NCBI RefSeq assembly: GCF_019947135.1 | Contig: NZ_JAGSHT010000009.1 | Coordinates: 62,001-126,000, forward strand | Origin: Occultella gossypii | Lineage (GTDB): Bacteria > Actinomycetota > Actinomycetes > Actinomycetales > Beutenbergiaceae | Reading direction: 5' to 3' | Length of the DNA stretch: 64,000 bases | Shown: positions 1 through 8,886 of the stretch, in pieces | Layout: each line of letters starts with the position of its first letter | Position numbering within the stretch: the first letter of the stretch is position 1 | The notes under the pieces: model-generated | The model's database searches: none | Told to the model about the DNA's origin: nothing | What the model saw: the letters and a program-made list of their open reading frames with translations, nothing else | Position numbers and translations under genes: made by a program

Positions 1-475
1 CGGCGGCCGGGTAGGACAACGGCCCAGGGCCGACTACCCCGACGCCGAGGACCCGGTCCCGTTCCACGTCGACGCGGTGCATCATGTCGTCGACCTCACG
101 CGCGACCCGGTCCACGATCTCCTCGGCGGCGTCGCTCCCGGTGCCGGCGGTCCGCCACCTGGTCACCACACCGCCGCCAAGGTTCGCGATCACGTAGGTG
201 ATGCCGCCGATGTCCAGGTGCACCCCCACCGCGAACCGGGCCAGCGGCTCCAGCCGCAGCAGGGTCCGTGGTTTCCCACCGGTGGACTCGGCGCGACCGA
301 CTTCGACGATCAGGCCCTCGTCGATCAGCCGTCGGACCACGGTCGAGACGGTCGCGCCGGTCAGCCCGGTGGCACGGGTCAACTCGACCCGGCTGATCGT
401 GCCTGCGGCACGGACGACGTCGAGGATCGCCGATCGGCTGCGCGTCTGCTGCGCCCCGCCACCATCCGTGCTCAT
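1..475 (-). CDS. ROK-family transcriptional regulator (C-terminus outside window)
   Basis: Only the first 158 codons are present; the gene runs off the left edge. The ATG at 475 is preceded by a GAGGAG ribosome site. Residues about 10-60 form a winged helix typical of ROK/XylR-type regulators (ILDVVRAAGTISRVELTRAT, then a recognition helix with TVSTVVRRLIDEG and a wing with STGGKPR). After it starts the ROK sugar-kinase-like fold (FAVGVHLDIGGITYVIANLGG). ROK regulators respond to sugars. It follows the ABC transporter genes on the same strand with an 83-bp gap, so it probably controls the transporter and/or the beta-mannosidase. The ligand is not shown by the sequence. Confidence 0.85.
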   Translation of the reverse strand, partial: MSTDGGGAQQTRSRSAILDVVRAAGTISRVELTRATGLTGATVSTVVRRLIDEGLIVEVGRAESTGGKPRTLLRLEPLARFAVGVHLDIGGITYVIANLGGGVVTRWRTAGTGSDAAEEIVDRVAREVDDMMHRVDVERDRVLGVGVVGPGPLSYPAA

Positions 476-558
476 CGTGCGACTCCTCGTTCTGCCCGTC
501 TCCGTCTACCCCCAGTCTCCCCCGTCCCCGACCGGGGCGACGGCGTAACGTGCGGCCG

Positions 559-1368
559 TCATGGGCCGGCCAGTTCCCGGAGCCGCCGCTCGGGATCGGG
601 AGCCGCCGCACGGAGCAGCTTGGTGTACTCGTGCTGCGGATCGAGGATGACGTCATCGGCTGGGCCCCGCTCGACCACGCTGCCTCGGTACATCACCAGG
701 ATCTCGTCCGAGAAGTGCCGCGCGGTCGCGAGATCATGAGTGATGTAGAGGACGCCGAGCTGCTCTTCGCGCTGCAGTTCCGACAGCAGGTTGAGGACCC
801 CCAGCCGGATCGACACGTCGAGCATCGAGACGGGCTCGTCCGCGATGAGGATGCCGGGCCCCGGTGCGAGGGCCCGCGCGATCGCGACCCGCTGCCGCTG
901 CCCGCCGGACAACTCGTGCGGGCGCCGTTGTGCGAACTCCTCGACCGGGTCGAGCCGGACCCGGGCCAGCAGTTCGTGGACGCGGTCGAGGACCGCGGTG
1001 CGGCCGAGCCCGGGATGATGGAGCGTGACCGGCCGGGCGAGGTGATGCGCCACAGAGTGGTACGGGTTGAGTGACGCGAACGGATCCTGGAACACCATCT
1101 GCACGGCGCCCCGGTAGGCGCGCCCGGCGGCGCCGCGCTCGGGCAGGTTCTTCCCGTCCAGGAGGATCCGACCGGAGGTCGGGCGCTCGAGCCGGAGCAG
1201 GAGTTTCGCGACCGTCGACTTGCCGGATCCCGACTGGCCGACGAGCGCCGTCGTCCGCCCGGGCTCGAGAGTGAAGCTGACATCGTCGACGGCGCGCAGG
1301 GTCGAGTGCCGAAGCCCGCTGCGAAGCCGGTACTCCTTGACGACCTCACGTAGCTCGAGCGTGGTCAC
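559..1368 (-). CDS. Opp/Dpp-type ABC transporter ATP-binding protein (F-type subunit)
   Basis: A 269-residue nucleotide-binding subunit that powers uptake through the two permeases upstream in the operon. Walker A GQSGSGKST is at 44-52, Q-loop VFQDP near 92-96, signature LSGGQRQR at 153-160 and Walker B ILIADE at 173-178. The C-terminal DPQHEYTKLLRAA segment is typical of oligopeptide/oligosaccharide-type ATPases. The GTG start at 1368 overlaps the stop of the preceding gene (GTGA), which implies translational coupling. With the D-type ATPase next door it would form the usual heterodimer. The substrate is inferred from neighbours (beta-mannosidase), not from this protein. Confidence 0.93.
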   Translation of the reverse strand: MTTLELREVVKEYRLRSGLRHSTLRAVDDVSFTLEPGRTTALVGQSGSGKSTVAKLLLRLERPTSGRILLDGKNLPERGAAGRAYRGAVQMVFQDPFASLNPYHSVAHHLARPVTLHHPGLGRTAVLDRVHELLARVRLDPVEEFAQRRPHELSGGQRQRVAIARALAPGPGILIADEPVSMLDVSIRLGVLNLLSELQREEQLGVLYITHDLATARHFSDEILVMYRGSVVERGPADDVILDPQHEYTKLLRAAAPDPERRLRELAGP

Positions 1369-2279
1369 AGGGCCACCTCCACGTTCTCCCGCGGACCGGC
1401 TCCGGCGCCGGTGCGGATAAAGTCACCGCGCGTCCCGGTGAGGCTGGGGAACGAGCGGAGCAGCGCCTTGGTGTACTCGTGCTGCGGATCGGTGTAGAGG
1501 GTGCGGGCGTCCGCGATCTCGACGATGCGCCCCTCGCGCATGACGGCTATCCGGTCGCTGATCTCGAGCAGCAACGGCAGGTCGTGGGTGATGAACACGA
1601 CGGCGAACCCGAGTTCCTCGCGCAGGCGGGTCAGTTCCTGCAGGATCTCCCGCTGCACGACGACGTCGAGCGCCGTCGTCGGTTCGTCCATCAGCAGCAC
1701 CTGCGGGTCGAGTGCGAGCGCCATCGCGATCATGACCCGCTGCCGCATCCCGCCGGACAGTTCGTGAGGGTAGGACGACAGCCGGTCCGGGTCGACGCCT
1801 ACCCGCTCCAGCAGCTCCGCACTGCGCCGTCTGCGCGTGCGGCGGTCGAGGTCCGGGCGGTGGGTGGTGAACACGTCCTCGAGCTGGTCGCGGATCCGGA
1901 TCACGGGGTTGAGCGAGTTCATCGCGCCCTGGAACACCATCGCGATCTTGTCCCAGCGGAACGCCCGCAGGTCCTCGCCGTGCAGGTTCCCGAGGTCGAT
2001 GGCGTGACCCTCGCGGGAGTGGAACAGCACCCGGCCGCCGACGATCGCGGCCGGCGGCTTGAGGAGCCGGGTGACGGCGTAGGCGAGCGTGCTCTTGCCG
2101 CAGCCGCTCTCGCCCGCCAGCCCGAGCACCTCGCCCCGGTGCAGGGTGAGCGACACCTTCCGGACGGCATGCACGGGCTCGGCCACGAGGTAGTCGACGC
2201 TCACCGAGTCGATCTCCAGCACGATGGGGCGGTAGCCGCGCCCGGACAGGTTCTCCGGCACCGACGGGGTCTCGCTCAC
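1365..2279 (-). CDS. Opp/Dpp-type ABC transporter ATP-binding protein (D-type subunit)
   Basis: This 304-residue ATPase is the second nucleotide-binding subunit of the Opp-like importer. Walker A GESGCGKST is at 56-64, the signature is LSGGMRQRVMIAMAL, Walker B is VLLMDEPTTALD, and the C-terminus carries the oligopeptide-transporter element DPQHEYTKALLRSFP. Its first codons overlap the end of the permease gene upstream by 4 bp, and its own stop overlaps the next ATPase gene, so all members from the permease on are tightly coupled. The length is normal for DppD/OppD proteins. Confidence 0.93.
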   Translation of the reverse strand: MSETPSVPENLSGRGYRPIVLEIDSVSVDYLVAEPVHAVRKVSLTLHRGEVLGLAGESGCGKSTLAYAVTRLLKPPAAIVGGRVLFHSREGHAIDLGNLHGEDLRAFRWDKIAMVFQGAMNSLNPVIRIRDQLEDVFTTHRPDLDRRTRRRRSAELLERVGVDPDRLSSYPHELSGGMRQRVMIAMALALDPQVLLMDEPTTALDVVVQREILQELTRLREELGFAVVFITHDLPLLLEISDRIAVMREGRIVEIADARTLYTDPQHEYTKALLRSFPSLTGTRGDFIRTGAGAGPRENVEVAL

Positions 2280-3235
2280 TGGACCTCCTCCTCGCTCTCG
2301 CGCAACTGCTCCTTCGTCATCCGCCAGCGCTTGCGCTGTTCACGGGTGCCGTCCCGGAGCTTCGGGTTGATGATGCCGTCGATGGCGAAGTTGATGAGCG
2401 CGAGCGCGGCGCCGAACACGGCGAGCATCAGACCGGGTGGGACGAACCACCACCAGGCGCCGAGCCGCAGCGCCAGGCCGTTCTGCGCGTAGTACAGCAT
2501 CGTGCCCCAGGTGAAGGACCCGGTGGCCCCGAGCCCGAGGAAGGACAGCCCCGCCTCGCCGAGGATCCCGAAGATCACGGCGAAGACCACCTGGGAGGCG
2601 AGCAGCGGCACCAGGTTGGGCAGGATCTCGACCGTGAGGATGCGCCACGACGACTCGCCGCTGACCCGCGAGGCGAGCACGTAGTCGCGGTTCCGCACGC
2701 TCAGCGTGAAGCCCCGCAGGACGCGCGCCGAGCCGGCCCAGCTCGTGATGGCGAGCACGATTGCGACCATCCAGACGCTCTTCTGCGTCACGTAGCTGGA
2801 GATCACGATCACGAGCGGGAGTCCGGGGATGACGAGCATCACGTTCGTGAACAGGGAGAACGCCTCGTCGGTCCAGCCACCGGCGAAGGCCCCGACCACC
2901 CCGAAGAACGAGGAGAGCAGCAGCGTCAGGACGCCGACCACCAGGCCGATCAGTAGCGAGCCACGGGTGGCGTGGGCGAGTTGGGCGAAGACGTCCTGAC
3001 CGGTCTGGGTGGTTCCCAGCCAGAACTCCGACGACGGTGGTGTCATGCCGATGTTGCGCACCTCCGACGGGCTGCCCACCAGCAGCGGACCGAGCGTGCC
3101 GAAGAGGACGATCACGATCGTGATGGCGAGCCCGACGCCGAGCTTGGGCGTCATAGGCGGCAGGGTCCGGCGGCGGCGCGGTTGGGTCGTGGCCGCGGCG
3201 GCAGCGAGGGCCGGGTCCTGGGTGGCGGTCGACAT
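2276..3235 (-). CDS. Opp/Dpp-type ABC transporter permease (C-type)
   Basis: A 319-residue inner-membrane permease. A basic, proline- and arginine-rich cytoplasmic N-terminus is followed by a first membrane segment (LGVGLAITIVIVLFGTLGPL). The BPD_transp_1 domain then holds about five more helices and the EAA-like loop (SRVSGESSWRILTVEILPNL). The linker GTTQTGQDVFAQLAHATRGS between helix 1 and the core is characteristic of DppC/OppC proteins. The frame stays open well upstream, but the ATG at 3235 was chosen because it lies 8 bp behind the B-type permease stop and the translation before it is out of family. It pairs with the permease encoded just upstream. Confidence 0.92.
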   Translation of the reverse strand: MSTATQDPALAAAAATTQPRRRRTLPPMTPKLGVGLAITIVIVLFGTLGPLLVGSPSEVRNIGMTPPSSEFWLGTTQTGQDVFAQLAHATRGSLLIGLVVGVLTLLLSSFFGVVGAFAGGWTDEAFSLFTNVMLVIPGLPLVIVISSYVTQKSVWMVAIVLAITSWAGSARVLRGFTLSVRNRDYVLASRVSGESSWRILTVEILPNLVPLLASQVVFAVIFGILGEAGLSFLGLGATGSFTWGTMLYYAQNGLALRLGAWWWFVPPGLMLAVFGAALALINFAIDGIINPKLRDGTREQRKRWRMTKEQLRESEEEVQ

Positions 3236-3243
3236 GGCAGCTC

Positions 3244-4233
3244 CTAGGCGCGGGCCCGCGTGCGCGGGTCGATGACGGTGTAGAGGAGGTCGACGAGCAG
3301 GTTCGCGCCGAGCACGGAGATCGTGACGACCAGGAAGATCCCCTGCATCAGCGCGTAGTCGGCGTTGTTGACCGAGGACAGCAGGGCTGACCCGATGCCG
3401 GGGTAGGAGAACACCGACTCGGTGACGACCGAGCCCGCGACCACGAATCCGAGCGAGATCGCGAAACCCGCGACCGAGGGCAGCACAGCGTTCCTCGCCG
3501 CGTAGGTGAGACGGATCCGGGAGGGCCGCAGCCCCTTCGCCTCGGCGGTCAGGATGTAGTCCTCGGAGAGCGTGGACACCATCATGTTGCGCATCCCGAG
3601 CATCCAGCCACCCACGGATGAGATGACGATCGTCAGCGCGGGCAGCGTGCCGTAGTAGACGACCGAGCTCACGAAGTCCCAGGTCCATCCGGGCGACGTC
3701 GTGTAGATGTCGTAGCCGCCGTTGAGCGGGAAGACCTGCCACACGCTGCCCAGCAGGAACAGCAGCACGAGCGCGAGCCAGAAGTACGGGATGGATTGGA
3801 GCAGTGTCAGCGAGGGGACCATGTTGTCGATCCAGGACCCGCGCTTCCAGCCGGCGAGCATGCCCAGGCCGACGCCGATGACGAAGGAGATGAGCGTGGA
3901 CAGCCCGACGAGTGCGACCGTCCAGGGCAGGGTCTGGCCGATCACGTCGACCACGGGTGTCGGGAAGTACGCGACCGAGACACCCAGATCACCTCGGAAG
4001 ATCTGCTGGAGGTAGTCGATGTACTGCTGCCAGATCGGCACCGAGGAGTCCATCCCCAGCAGCAGCTCGATGGCGTGCCGGGTGGCCGGGGTCACCTCGC
4101 CACGCTGGGCGAGCTTGGAGACCATGATGTCGACCGGGTTCCCGGGCATCCACCGGGGCAGGAAGAAGTTGAGGGTCAGCGCCGCCCAGAGGGCGACGAG
4201 GTAGAATCCGAGCTTCTGCCACAGGAATCTCAC
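3244..4233 (-). CDS. Opp/Dpp-type ABC transporter permease (B-type)
   Basis: A 329-residue integral membrane subunit of the importer. The N-terminal helix (FYLVALWAALTLNFFLPRW) and the following MPGNPVD motif are classic for DppB/OppB permeases. The middle and C-terminal parts form the six-helix permease domain, with an EAA loop around AEAKGLRPSRIRLTYAARNA. It forms the channel with the C-type permease 8 bp downstream. The gap of 110 bp to the upstream binding-protein gene is the only sizeable spacing in the operon, as is common where the binding protein is made in excess. Confidence 0.93.
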   Translation of the reverse strand: MRFLWQKLGFYLVALWAALTLNFFLPRWMPGNPVDIMVSKLAQRGEVTPATRHAIELLLGMDSSVPIWQQYIDYLQQIFRGDLGVSVAYFPTPVVDVIGQTLPWTVALVGLSTLISFVIGVGLGMLAGWKRGSWIDNMVPSLTLLQSIPYFWLALVLLFLLGSVWQVFPLNGGYDIYTTSPGWTWDFVSSVVYYGTLPALTIVISSVGGWMLGMRNMMVSTLSEDYILTAEAKGLRPSRIRLTYAARNAVLPSVAGFAISLGFVVAGSVVTESVFSYPGIGSALLSSVNNADYALMQGIFLVVTISVLGANLLVDLLYTVIDPRTRARA

Positions 4234-4343
4234 GTACGGGCCCTTCGCGGTCGGGACGACGGTGTGGGTGGGACCGGGGATGCCGGCCGAGCCGTTCGAG
4301 CTCGACCGGCACCTCCGGTTCCGCCGGGTTCACTGGACCGAGG

Positions 4344-6041
4344 TCACTCGGCCGGGACGATCCGCTGCAGCACGATGCCGGCGTCCCACGCCTTCCAGGT
4401 GGCGGGCATCGCGTAGGGGTCCTCGTTCGTGGGCCAGCCGGTGACCCGTGAGGTGTTGAACTCGGTGAGCATCGAGTTCACGTAGATCGGGATGTAGGGC
4501 AGGTCCCGGACGATCTCCTCCTGGACGATCGCGTACTGCTCGGCCTGCACCGTCTGGTCCGCCGTTGCGGCCGCGGTCTCCAGCGCCGCGTCGACGACGG
4601 GGTTGCTGTAGCGCGCGAAGTTGCCCGAGGTCGCCGCCTGGCCGACCGGCACCGTGTTCACCGAGTGGTACTTGCCGATATAGGTGAAGTAGGGGTTGCT
4701 CGAGGCGCCCAGACCGATCGAGTCCAGGGAGAGCTGGAACGTGCCCTGGGTCTGCGAGTCGTTCCACTCGTTCCAGGCCACCTGGGTCGGGATCAGCTCG
4801 ATACCCACGGCGGCGAGCTGCTGGGTCATCGCGTCGTTGAGCGAGATGAAGTCGCTCCAGCCGGAGACGGTCTGGATGGTCATCGACAGTCGCTCGCCGT
4901 CGCGGGTGCGGATGCCGTCGGAGCCCAACTCCCAGCCGGCAGCGTCAAGGACGGAGTTCGCCTCCTCGACGTCGGCGCCGTCCGGCGCGGTCACGTTGTC
5001 CGGGTCGGCGATCCAGGAATCGTCGCGGCCCGGGATGAGCAGGGTCGGTGAGGCGGTGCCCGCGAAGCCGCCACCGGCGAGCGTGTTGAGCTGGGTGCGG
5101 TCGATCGCCAAATAGATCGCCTGACGCACCGCCGGGTCGGTCTGCGGGCCCTCGCAGCCGAGTTCGGCGCTGGAGCAGGTGAAGATGGAGGCGGTCAGGG
5201 CCGGAGTGTTGACGTAGTCGATGTCCTCGTTGTCGGCGATCAGCTGCTCGAGGCCGGGCAGGAACGAGCTCATCCAGTCGATCTGGCCGGCGACGAGTGC
5301 GGCGCTGTTCGCGTCCGCGGAGTCGAGCGGCACATAGCGGACCTCGTCGATCGCCGGCGCGCCGTTCCAGTAGTTCTCGTTGCTCCCGAGCACGAACGTC
5401 TCGGTCGAGAAGTCCGACACGACGAAGGGGCCGGTGCCGACCGGGTCGGAGTTCACGTTGGTGGTCGGATCGTCGATCGCGGACCAGATGTGCTCGGGGA
5501 CGATGCCCTGGTTGCCCAGCACGCTGGGCTCCTGCATGAAGGACGTCTCTGGGAACGTGAGCACGACCGTCGTGTCGTCGGTCGCCTCGGCCGTGGCCGA
5601 GTTCCCGCTCGTGTTCAGTTCCGGGGTCTGGCTGATCAGGTTGAACGTGAAAGCGACGTCCGCAGCGGTGAAGGGCTCGCCGTCGGACCACTGCACACCC
5701 TCGCGCGTGGTGACCGTCAGCTCGGTGCCGTCATCGTTCCACTCGTACCCGATGGCCAGCATCGGCGTCGGGTCGGCCTCTTCGGCCAGGTTGTACCAGT
5801 AGAGCGTCTCGAAGATGACGCCGCGGGTCGGCTGCAGGGCGGTCGGTGAGAACGGGTTCCAGTTCTCGACGATCTCGCCGAACGAAACGCTGATCGAGGT
5901 GGTGCCGTCACCGGTGTCACCGGCGGCTTCGTCCTCGGGTTCGTCGGCGGAACAGGCCGCCAACGTCAGGGTGAGTGCGGCGATGGCCGTTGTGGCCACC
6001 AGTGCTTGGCGCCGGGCAGGGCGCCTGGTCCGAAACTTCAT
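4344..6041 (-). CDS. Extracellular solute-binding protein, family 5 (Opp/Dpp-type lipoprotein)
   Basis: A 565-residue substrate-binding lipoprotein for the Opp-like transporter downstream. The signal peptide runs from MKFRTRRPARRQ through a hydrophobic stretch to a lipobox (LTLAAC), so the mature protein is anchored by a lipidated cysteine on the outer face of the membrane. The family-5 fold is shown by the WSDGEPFTAADVAFTF motif near residues 145-160 and the later DPAVRQAIYLAIDR element. The start at 6041 was chosen over an open frame extending to 6206 because of the signal peptide and a GAGGGA ribosome site. Opp-family binding proteins are known to carry manno- and gluco-oligosaccharides in Thermotoga. 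The divergent beta-mannosidase makes a mannoside ligand plausible here. Confidence 0.92.
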   Translation of the reverse strand: MKFRTRRPARRQALVATTAIAALTLTLAACSADEPEDEAAGDTGDGTTSISVSFGEIVENWNPFSPTALQPTRGVIFETLYWYNLAEEADPTPMLAIGYEWNDDGTELTVTTREGVQWSDGEPFTAADVAFTFNLISQTPELNTSGNSATAEATDDTTVVLTFPETSFMQEPSVLGNQGIVPEHIWSAIDDPTTNVNSDPVGTGPFVVSDFSTETFVLGSNENYWNGAPAIDEVRYVPLDSADANSAALVAGQIDWMSSFLPGLEQLIADNEDIDYVNTPALTASIFTCSSAELGCEGPQTDPAVRQAIYLAIDRTQLNTLAGGGFAGTASPTLLIPGRDDSWIADPDNVTAPDGADVEEANSVLDAAGWELGSDGIRTRDGERLSMTIQTVSGWSDFISLNDAMTQQLAAVGIELIPTQVAWNEWNDSQTQGTFQLSLDSIGLGASSNPYFTYIGKYHSVNTVPVGQAATSGNFARYSNPVVDAALETAAATADQTVQAEQYAIVQEEIVRDLPYIPIYVNSMLTEFNTSRVTGWPTNEDPYAMPATWKAWDAGIVLQRIVPAE

Positions 6042-6392
6042 CGTTGAGTCCCTCGGTTCGGATCGCCACCACGTCATGGCGATTGGGGTGCGAGCACCCG
6101 GAGTGCGGGATCGTCGGTGATCGCAGGACTTTTGTAGTCGACCTAAGTTAGCCACGTCAAGAGGCCGGAGCGAAGCGATTCGATTCGTTCGCACTCGCTC
6201 GGGCACTCGACGGAGTGACAGTGTTTCCCGTAAATCTGCGGCTCACCGAATCCGTCACCTCTCGCAACCACCCGGCCAGGTTGACGATCTTCGTTCGGTA
6301 GTCTAAGAATCTCTACTGATCGCCACTGCCGGCTGTGCAACGATGACGTTCGGCCGCCGACCCGTGAACCCTTGTCCCCGGAGGACTCTCGA
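6042..6392. promoter_or_regulatory. Divergent promoter region between the transporter operon and the beta-mannosidase
   Basis: No gene is visible in these 351 bases. Two related short motifs occur: GTAGTC-GAC-CTAAGTTAG at 6134-6151 and GTAGTCTAAG at 6298-6307, the second followed by AATCTCTAC. They lie on the two sides of the gap, about 95 bp from each start codon, which is where operators for a divergent pair would be expected. The ROK regulator at the end of the transporter operon is the obvious candidate binder, but this is inference. Confidence 0.4.
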
Positions 6393-8885
6393 ATGCGCAC
6401 ACGCGACCTGCACGACGGCTGGCTCCTTCGCGCCCGGGGTGCGTCCGTCCCCGAGCGGCTGCGCGACCTCGACATTCCGGTGGCGATCCCCGGGACCTCG
6501 CACACCGCCCTGCTGGACGCCGGCCTCATCCAGGACCCCTACGTCGGCCTCAACGAACAGGACGTCGCCTGGATGCACCGGGCCGACTGGCGCTTCGCCC
6601 TGGCCCTTGACGAGCCGCCGGCCGAGTCGCGCGAGCGCGTCGACCTCGTGTTCGACGGCATCGACACGGTGGCCACGGTGCGGCTGGGCGGGCACGTGCT
6701 CGGCCACACCCGCAACATGCACCGCAGTCACCGTTTCGACGTCACCGGCCTGATCGGTCACGAGCGCGATCTCGCGGTCGACATCGCCGCGGCACTGACC
6801 TACGCAGAGGCGGAGCGGCAGCGGCTCGGCGCCCGGCCGTCCGCCTACGCGCACCCGCTGAACATGGTCCGGAAGATGGCCTGCAGCTTCGGCTGGGACT
6901 GGGGACCCGACCTGCAGACCGCCGGCCTGTGGCGCGGCGTGCGGGTGGAACGCTGGCGGGTGGCACGCCTGGCGGGCGTTCGCCCGCTCGTCGGTGTCCG
7001 CCCCGACGGCGTCCCGTACGTCCGCGTGCACGTGGACGTCGATCGGACCGGCCTCGAGGAGCCGACCGCGCTCACCGTGCGCGCCCGCGTGGCCGGCATC
7101 GAGCGGGAGGCGACGATCCTGCCGGGGGCGACTGCCGCCGTCGTCGAGGTCACCGCACCCGGCGCCGAGCTGTGGTGGCCCGTGGGCCACGGCGACCAGC
7201 CGCTGTACCCGCTCGAGGTCGAGCTGACCCTGGGCGCCACCGCCCTGGACTCCTGGCACCGTCGCATCGGGTTCCGCACCGTCGAGATCGACGAGACGCC
7301 GGACGCCCACGGCACCCCGTGGACGCTGCGGGTGAACGGTCGCCCGGTGTTCGTCAAGGGTGCGAACTGGATCCCGGACGACCACCTGCTGACCAGGATC
7401 ACGCGCGACCGGCTCGCCCGGCGCTTCGACCAGGCCGTCGGCGCCAACCTGAACCTGCTGCGGGTGTGGGGCGGCGGCATCTACGAGACCCGCGACTTCT
7501 ACGAGTTGTGCGACGAGCGCGGCCTGCTCGTGTGGCAGGACTTCCCCCTGGCCTGCTCGGCGTACCCGGAGGAGGAACCGCTCGCCACCGAGCTCGAGGC
7601 GGAGGCCCGGGAGAACGTCGCCCGCCTGACCCCGCACCCCAGCCTGGTCGTCTGGAACGGCGGGAACGAGAACATCTGGGGCTACCTCGACTGGGGCTGG
7701 CGGGACGTCCTCGACGACGACGCGAGCTGGGGCTACGGCTACGCCACCGAGTTGCTGCCGCGGGTCCTCGCCGAGCTCGACCCGACCCGGCCGTACTCGT
7801 GGAACAGTCCGTCCTCGCCCGGCTTCGCGCTGACGGAGCGCCATCCCAACGACCCCGACCACGGAACCCACCACCAGTGGGAGGTGTGGAACCGACTCGA
7901 CTACACGGCCTACGCCTCGGAGATTCCGAGGTTCTGCTCGGAGTTCGGATTCCAGGGCCCACCGTCCTGGGCGACCCTGGCGCGCGCCGTCGCCCCCGTC
8001 GACGGGAACTGGTCGAAGACGGACCCGGTGTTCCTCCTGCACCAGAAGGCGGACGAGGGCAACGAGAAGCTCGATCGTGGCCTGGCGGGCCACCTCGGGA
8101 TCCCTGCGGACTTCGCCGACTGGCACTGGGCGACCCAGCTCAACCAGGCTCGCGCAGTCGCCTTCGCGGTCGAGCACTACCGGTCCTGGTGGCCGCGCAC
8201 CGCCGGCGCGATCGTCTGGCAGCTCAACGACTGCTGGCCGGTGACCTCCTGGGCGGCCGTCGACGGCGACGGACGGCGCAAGCCCCTGTGGTACGCGCTG
8301 CGGCACGCGTTCGCCGACCGGATGATCGCCGTCGTCGAGCGGGACGGTCAGCGGGCGGTGGCGCTGGTCAACGACACGGATGAGCCATGGTCCGGCACGA
8401 TGCACATCACCAGGGAAACCTTCGCCGGCGAGGCGCTCGCGGAGCTGCTCGACGACGTGGTCGTCGACGCACGGTCGGTGCGGGTCGTCACCTTGCCGCT
8501 CGGCATCGGCACCCCCGAGGACGAGCGTGGCGAGGCGATCGTGGCCCGGCTCGGCTCCGAGCGCGCGGTCCGGTTGTTCGTCGAGGACTTCGAGGCCGCG
8601 TTGGCCTTCGATCCGCTCGACGTGACCGTCACCCCGACCAGCGACGGCTACGACGTCACGGTCCGCGCTCGTTCGCTGGCCCGGGACGTGACCCTGCTCG
8701 TCGACCGGCTCGACCCGGCGGCACTGGTCGACGACGCGCTGGTGACGCTCCCCGCCGGGGAGTCCGCCACGTTCCGGGTGCACACCGGGGCCGTGCTCGA
8801 CCAGGCCGCGCTCGCCGGCGGCCCGGTGCTGCGGACCGCGAACGACCTCGTCGACCGAGTGCCGGCGCGGACGGCGCCGGCATAG
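6393..8885 (+). CDS. Beta-mannosidase, glycoside hydrolase family 2
   Basis: An 830-residue cytoplasmic exo-enzyme (no signal peptide) expected to release mannose from the non-reducing end of beta-mannosides. The order is an N-terminal jelly-roll sugar-binding domain, an Ig-like domain, a TIM barrel from about residue 300, and C-terminal beta domains. The acid/base Glu is E426 in NGGNENIWG and the nucleophile is E517 in CSEFGFQ. Their 91-residue spacing fits family-2 beta-mannosidases. WDWGP near residue 170 is also a beta-mannosidase hallmark. The ATG at 6393 is preceded by GGAGGA; an ATG 21 bp upstream lacks a ribosome site. It is divergent from the Opp-type transporter that probably supplies its substrate. 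Confidence 0.93.
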   Translation: MRTRDLHDGWLLRARGASVPERLRDLDIPVAIPGTSHTALLDAGLIQDPYVGLNEQDVAWMHRADWRFALALDEPPAESRERVDLVFDGIDTVATVRLGGHVLGHTRNMHRSHRFDVTGLIGHERDLAVDIAAALTYAEAERQRLGARPSAYAHPLNMVRKMACSFGWDWGPDLQTAGLWRGVRVERWRVARLAGVRPLVGVRPDGVPYVRVHVDVDRTGLEEPTALTVRARVAGIEREATILPGATAAVVEVTAPGAELWWPVGHGDQPLYPLEVELTLGATALDSWHRRIGFRTVEIDETPDAHGTPWTLRVNGRPVFVKGANWIPDDHLLTRITRDRLARRFDQAVGANLNLLRVWGGGIYETRDFYELCDERGLLVWQDFPLACSAYPEEEPLATELEAEARENVARLTPHPSLVVWNGGNENIWGYLDWGWRDVLDDDASWGYGYATELLPRVLAELDPTRPYSWNSPSSPGFALTERHPNDPDHGTHHQWEVWNRLDYTAYASEIPRFCSEFGFQGPPSWATLARAVAPVDGNWSKTDPVFLLHQKADEGNEKLDRGLAGHLGIPADFADWHWATQLNQARAVAFAVEHYRSWWPRTAGAIVWQLNDCWPVTSWAAVDGDGRRKPLWYALRHAFADRMIAVVERDGQRAVALVNDTDEPWSGTMHITRETFAGEALAELLDDVVVDARSVRVVTLPLGIGTPEDERGEAIVARLGSERAVRLFVEDFEAALAFDPLDVTVTPTSDGYDVTVRARSLARDVTLLVDRLDPAALVDDALVTLPAGESATFRVHTGAVLDQAALAGGPVLRTANDLVDRVPARTAPA

Positions 8886-8886
8886 G

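Noticed and set aside
6303-8783. Open minus-strand frame of 826 codons opposite the beta-mannosidase
   Set aside because: It is the GC-bias shadow of a clear GH2 gene with full motifs; its translation is Arg/Gly/Val/Asp-rich and matches no family.
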